This document shows, in pieces, positions 59,230-64,000 of a DNA stretch of 64,000 bases (position 1 is the first letter of the stretch; the number at the start of each line of letters is the position of its first letter). The position numbers and the translations under genes were made by a program. The DNA comes from Dioscorea cayenensis subsp. rotundata (lineage: Eukaryota > Streptophyta > Magnoliopsida > Dioscoreales > Dioscoreaceae): contig NC_052482.1 in NCBI RefSeq assembly GCF_009730915.1, positions 19,808,345-19,872,344 on the forward strand, given 5' to 3'. Under the pieces are notes generated by a model. That model had not been told where the DNA came from, made no database searches, and worked only from the letters and a program-made list of their open reading frames with translations.

Positions 59230-60632
59230 CTAAAAAATCAAAATAAAAAAAAATGCAAGCTCTTAACTTTGACATTGCAAAGGAACTGAGACTTTTAAAT
59301 TTTTCTGGCTTAGATAGTAAACAATGTTGATGGTGCATGCTCAAAAACAACATCTAGTCATATACAAGCCGCCTGAGTCATGGCAACATTTAAACTATTC
59401 CCATAATTTAATCAAGCAAGCAGCACACAAAGTTACCCGAACAAATCAGTTTGCCTTAAGGTATCCCAATTAAGTGGTTGATAGAGATAGACAGCAACCT
59501 AAATTCCATCTAAAACAAGAAAAGCAAATTTCAAAGAACCTCACTACCGAGTTCTCTTGGAAAGGAATGAGTTTTAAACTAAGTCCAAAATAAACTTCTT
59601 AGCGAATAGGAAAAACAGAGAAAGAACCCATCAATATTGTCAATTTCATTTCTATAATTAGAGAACTACTTCTCTCATATGATAGGGCAGAGTATGACAA
59701 ACTACTTAAACTGTTAACAATGTCAAGAAGTTTATCAAAACTTACTAAAACCAGAGGACAATATACACAACTAGAGATTCACATATCGTAAACGCCAAAA
59801 CACTTCAAGATCTGGCCCCAAACACGACAGGCGCCAAACACGACAAACAGAACGAAGAATGTACAACAAAATTTTAGAAAAGTCAAATGAAGATTTATGG
59901 AAGATCGCCCACATTTTAATTCAATTGTCAGAAACGAACATAAGAAATCAAAGAAGTAAAACTTAAATTCGAAGCTTTAAATTTGTGAGCCTGCAGTACT
60001 AGACAGTGACCAGGACATCTAAACACATATAGAATTACAACCCCCCATGACTGAATTCAAGTAACATGACACTGAAACGTATTATTTTTTCATGACATCC
60101 ATGGTCACAAACTCACAGCCATCAAACTTCCAACGCATAATAACATCAGGAAAAAAAAAAAAGAAAAGAAAAGAAAGATTCACTAGAGAGGCACAAGAAT
60201 AAACTCAGATAACAAGGCACAATACAAAATTGACACAAATCCAAATGTTCCAATAGTTCCAACCAAGCAACAACTCACATAATTCTAATTTTCTCAAATA
60301 AACACAAAAAAAAACTCAAGTCCATGGCTAAAAATCCCAACTTGCTTATATACTTTGGCTTCTTATCATCATCATTATTGTTATTTTCTTGCCGTAAAAA
60401 ACAAGATTAATAATCAACCAAACCTAAAACACAAAACTGAGAAATCTCAGCATTACAACACAAAATAATTTTTTTTTTTTTAAAAAAAAAACAACAACAA
60501 CATGTAGACGAGATATGCTGAAACGAAGTCAAAGAACAATACAAATCAAACACGCAATCTGTTCAACAAACAAAGTTATAGAAAAGCATGATAAAAAAGA
60601 AATCAAAGAAGCTTGAAACGAAGGAGAAGTAC
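59230..60632 (-). other. 5'-UTR intron of MTP1
   Basis: The likely donor is GAG|GTACTTCTCC at 60632, after a CT-rich leader (about 60633-60720). The acceptor TTTTTTAG is at 59230, right before the ATG. Intron-containing 5' UTRs are common in plant MTP1 genes and can raise expression. No coding sequence was seen inside. The leader exon boundaries are inferred from sequence only. Confidence 0.6.
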
Positions 60633-61203
60633 CTCGTGGAGGCGCTGGAGAGGGAGAGAGAGAGCAAGAGAGCGAAGAGGAGGAGGAGGAGGAGGAGGCG
60701 AGAAGAAGAACGAAGGGAATTGGATTTATAGCGGAAGAGGGTGAGATTCAATGTGGGCCCCGGTGGGCTTTCTAAGTTCGATTGGGCCGTAATGTATACC
60801 TACTAATTTACGAGACTGGGACTTTGAACCTAAATTTGTGACCAGATACGTGGATGTGGGCCCGGATCTAGCTGTCTTAACAGGACTGGGACAATAATTT
60901 ATTTTTTTAATATCTGTTTTTATAATTGTTTTTGCTTGCCCTGTGGATTATGTATTATGGAGTTTGGTAAGATGACTTGTCTGCCCTTTGAAAAGAAGGA
61001 AAGAAAGGTATTTTTTTTTAAAAAAAAATATATATTTAAAATATACCTCAAATTTTTAAAATAAATTAATTTAAAAAAATTACCATTTTAGAACGCCAAT
61101 TTTTTTAATGAAAACGACAACAGTTGGGTGCACCTCCGTAGCTATAAATACAATATCTTAAATAAAGGAGTTTGCTTGTCACATAAAAAAAAAAATACAA
61201 ATG

Positions 61204-61270
<67 letters not shown>
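61204..61270. repeat. (TA)n microsatellite, ~66 bp
   Basis: Uninterrupted TA dinucleotides, the longest in the window. Shorter TA runs occur at 2219, 19620, 48751 and 54189. Confidence 0.95.
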
Positions 61271-61272
<2 letters not shown>

Positions 61273-63780
61273 GGGCGTAATTATAAGTTTATTGTTAGAT
61301 TTCATTAAATTTTAATTACAACATCTATATCGTATATCATATATGAAAACAGGATTATTTACCTCCAGCTATAGCAAATTATTGAAAAGATAACGAGAAT
61401 CTTTAAGTATATGCTTGAATTAACCAAAAATTCTTCTAATCTATCACGTCATCATCCACCGATAGAGTTAGATATTTCTAAGAACTTGACAACTCTTAGT
61501 GTTGTCATATATATAATTCTTACCATCAAATGATTAATTCTACTTAAAATTTAAGTTAATAATTATCCAACGTGCCAATTAGAATTAATTTAGAATTCCA
61601 TTATATAAAGTCATGGACCACTTTATATAAGTTGGATTAATATCATCACGAAGTTAATTCAGAAATGAATTCAAACTAACAATGTTACCCATAACCAGAT
61701 TAATACCACTGGGCTATGGTCTTTTAGTTTTTTTTAATAAAATAATAAATTATATTTATTATATAAAAGATATGCTTGAGATTATATGTTTGGATGACAT
61801 TGGTGTGTATTAGAGTTTAAAAGTTTATTTTTATAACTTTTATTTTTTAATATTATATTTGTTTTTCAAATTTATCCCAAAAAGTGTATTATTTGAACAG
61901 AAAAAATAAAAAAGAAAGGGATTTTATTTTTTATTTTTCGTTGAAATATAAATGTTATATCTTATATTAAAAAAAATACAACTGCATATAATTTTCCTTT
62001 TGAGGGTGTTAAAAAAAACTTTATTTTAAAAAATATTATTTTATACACAAATAAATACTTTTTCCAAGGAATGCTTCAAAAATTGTTCGATTTTAAACCG
62101 ATATGTTCATATCTAACTTTAAAAATAGGTTCTAAATTCAAGTTTATGGACAAATCAGATATAATTTCGAATTCTCTAGAAATTAATTTTAAATCTAAAA
62201 TATTTATAACAATAATAACAATTCTTGAAATATCTAATATTTATAGGTACACACCTAAATATATAAAAATAATGTCATAAATATTTATAATATTATCATT
62301 ACATAATATTTTACATCTATATATATTTTTAAGGCAAAAATATAATCAAATTATAGATGGGAATCATGGGATTATATTGAATCATGTTTAGATCATATTA
62401 TAAAACAGTGTTTTTTTTATTAATTAGATTTTTTTCTATTTAAAAAATAGATAAATCATAAACTTTAATTTAGCAAAAAAAAAAAACAGAGTCCAGAAGT
62501 ACAACAAAAAGATGAGAATAAAAATAAAATAAAAAAAAATAAAAAGTGGAATAACCAAAAGTACAGAAAAAAAAAATTATATGGAATAAAATTATATTGG
62601 ATAAATGTAAATTTTATAGGGGGCCTATTTTTTCATTTATGCTGGCATGTTTTGTGCCTAGACAAGCTGTGCTAGAATGATAGTTACAGAGATCCAACTT
62701 TTATAATCAATATTAAATCTCTCTATGCTGTCAAATGTCAAGCATGCATATTGTAATATTTATTTACATTAAATCAAAGTAAATGTGTAAATAGGTTTAA
62801 AATTTTATTTAATCTTTGTTAATATAATAAATTTGCTTTGGTGGGAGAGGAAAACTAAAATTTTGTAATTAACAAAAATATATTATTATTTTATAAATTT
62901 TAATACTATTTTAGGACCTATTTTAAATTTTTATTTTGTTATCATCAGGATCAAAATTATACCAAAAAAAAAAAAAAGAATCGAGTCATTTATACTAAAA
63001 TTAAATGTGCTTCAAAATTATAAATTTATAACTGCAACAAATCTTGGCTTATTTCTTATTTTGTGTGTTTTTAGAAATTTAATATGTGTATTTTAATAAA
63101 ACAAAGGACTGACCAAAATAGTTTATTAATTATATTATTTCCACAATAGGAGAGCGACAATTAATTCTTTTAAGTGAATAATTGAAAGTTCAGAGGCTGT
63201 CAATTTTATTGAAAGTAATAATAATAATTATCATTATTGAAATTTTTTTTTTAAAAAAAAACATAACGGTGCCAACGTTGAGCTGAGTTGGACGAATTGC
63301 TTCATGGCCTTGCTCTTATTAATTCAGGAAACAATTATAAAAATAAAGAAGAAAAAACATAGGGCTGATAATGACTTGGATGCAGACTTGAAGTGACTTG
63401 GACAACTCCATTAATGCAGAATTTGTCAGCATGATATAATATATTATATAAAAATATATATAAAAATATTTATACCATACCTTTAATTTTCTCCCTTAAT
63501 AAAAAAAATCTCTTAACTATTTTATATCCCCATAAAATCTATTTTTTTCTGAAACCATCTAATAGCCTATTTTTCAAATTTTTCCAAGTGATTTTAAACA
63601 AAAATACAAAATAGAAAACAAAAAACTAAAATTTTAAATATCAAAAATAAATAAAATAAAAATATTATATTTTAAATAAAAACTAATGTAGTTACTCGTA
63701 AACACACAATGTTTTATAAAAAAAATATATTTAATAAATGAGAAGTATATTTTGTAAGCATGACACAATGTAGAAGGTTG
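61271..63780. other. AT-rich terminal intergenic DNA with a LINE tail
   Basis: No gene recognised. At 62435-62580 a T-rich run followed by 'aatagataaatcataaactt' and an A/G-rich stretch resembles the LINE 3' tails elsewhere, in the same orientation. A 69-codon frame at 62071-62280 is Ile/Lys-rich, as expected by chance in AT-rich DNA. Confidence 0.4.
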
Positions 63781-64000
63781 NNNNNNNNNNNNNNNNNNNN
63801 NNNNNNNNNNNNNNNNNNNNNNNNNNNNNNNNNNNNNNNNNNNNNNNNNNNNNNNNNNNNNNNNNNNNNNNNNNNNNNNNNNNNNNNNNNNNNNNNNNNN
63901 NNNNNNNNNNNNNNNNNNNNNNNNNNNNNNNNNNNNNNNNNNNNNNNNNNNNNNNNNNNNNNNNNNNNNNNNNNNNNNNNNNNNNNNNNNNNNNNNNNNN
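63781..64000. other. Assembly gap (N run)
   Basis: 220 undetermined bases at the window end; the true gap may be longer. Confidence 1.

Overview
This is nuclear DNA from a flowering plant. The genes have short exons and GT-AG introns, the intergenic DNA is very AT-rich, and the protein families are plant ones (TBL/XOAT, GH9B cellulase, Em-type LEA, MTP1, DUF3537). The species cannot be fixed from the sequence; an AT-rich monocot is a guess. The last 220 bases are an assembly gap.

Region 1 (1-16.8 kb) is transposon territory. A CACTA-type end lies at 1841. Two copies of a ~950-bp segment (1938-2893 and 15890-16835) face each other as a long inverted repeat. Between them are CACTA ends at 2894 and 15496, a decayed TNP1-like CACTA gene (minus strand, 7936-9836), a foldback element, a LINE ORF1 fragment and pieces of at least four host genes: an inositol polyphosphate 5-phosphatase, a RING/UIM E3 ligase, a SLOW GREEN 1-like TPR protein and a PAM2 (CID-type) protein. 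Several pieces keep splice sites, which is the signature of a gene-capturing (transduplicating) element.

Region 2 (17-26 kb) holds a Harbinger-type MITE with an organelle-like insert, a broken DUF3537 gene, a CACTA end, a three-copy ~600-bp tandem repeat, a Stowaway-like MITE and a damaged calmodulin-like gene.

Region 3 (27-36 kb) has an intact nine-exon EBP1/PA2G4 gene (minus) with a four-copy repeat in its fourth intron. It is followed by a hAT MITE, a Tourist-like MITE, a LINE fragment carrying a Mutator-type MITE, and a two-exon Em (group 1 LEA) gene with RY and ABRE-like motifs upstream.

Region 4 (36.7-48.7 kb) has a LINE reverse transcriptase fragment and two tandem, intact GH9 endoglucanase genes with the same four-exon structure. 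The duplicated block extends into the 3' flank. The first copy carries ~2.7 kb of extra DNA there, including a cyclophilin retropseudogene split by a hAT element. Two SINEs with target-site duplications are seen, one here and one in region 5.

Region 5 (48.9-60.8 kb) has two neighbouring TBL (xylan O-acetyltransferase-type) genes on the minus strand. The first is intact, of TBL33 type. The second, of PMR5/TBL38-45 type, has one extra base in a homopolymer. They are followed by an intact MTP1-type vacuolar zinc transporter gene (minus) with a 5'-UTR intron. From 60.8 kb to the gap there is AT-rich DNA, a long TA microsatellite and a LINE tail.

Several genes act in the cell wall: two cellulases that trim glucan, and two acetyltransferases that would act on xylan or other wall polysaccharides. 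Nothing indicates that they are co-regulated.
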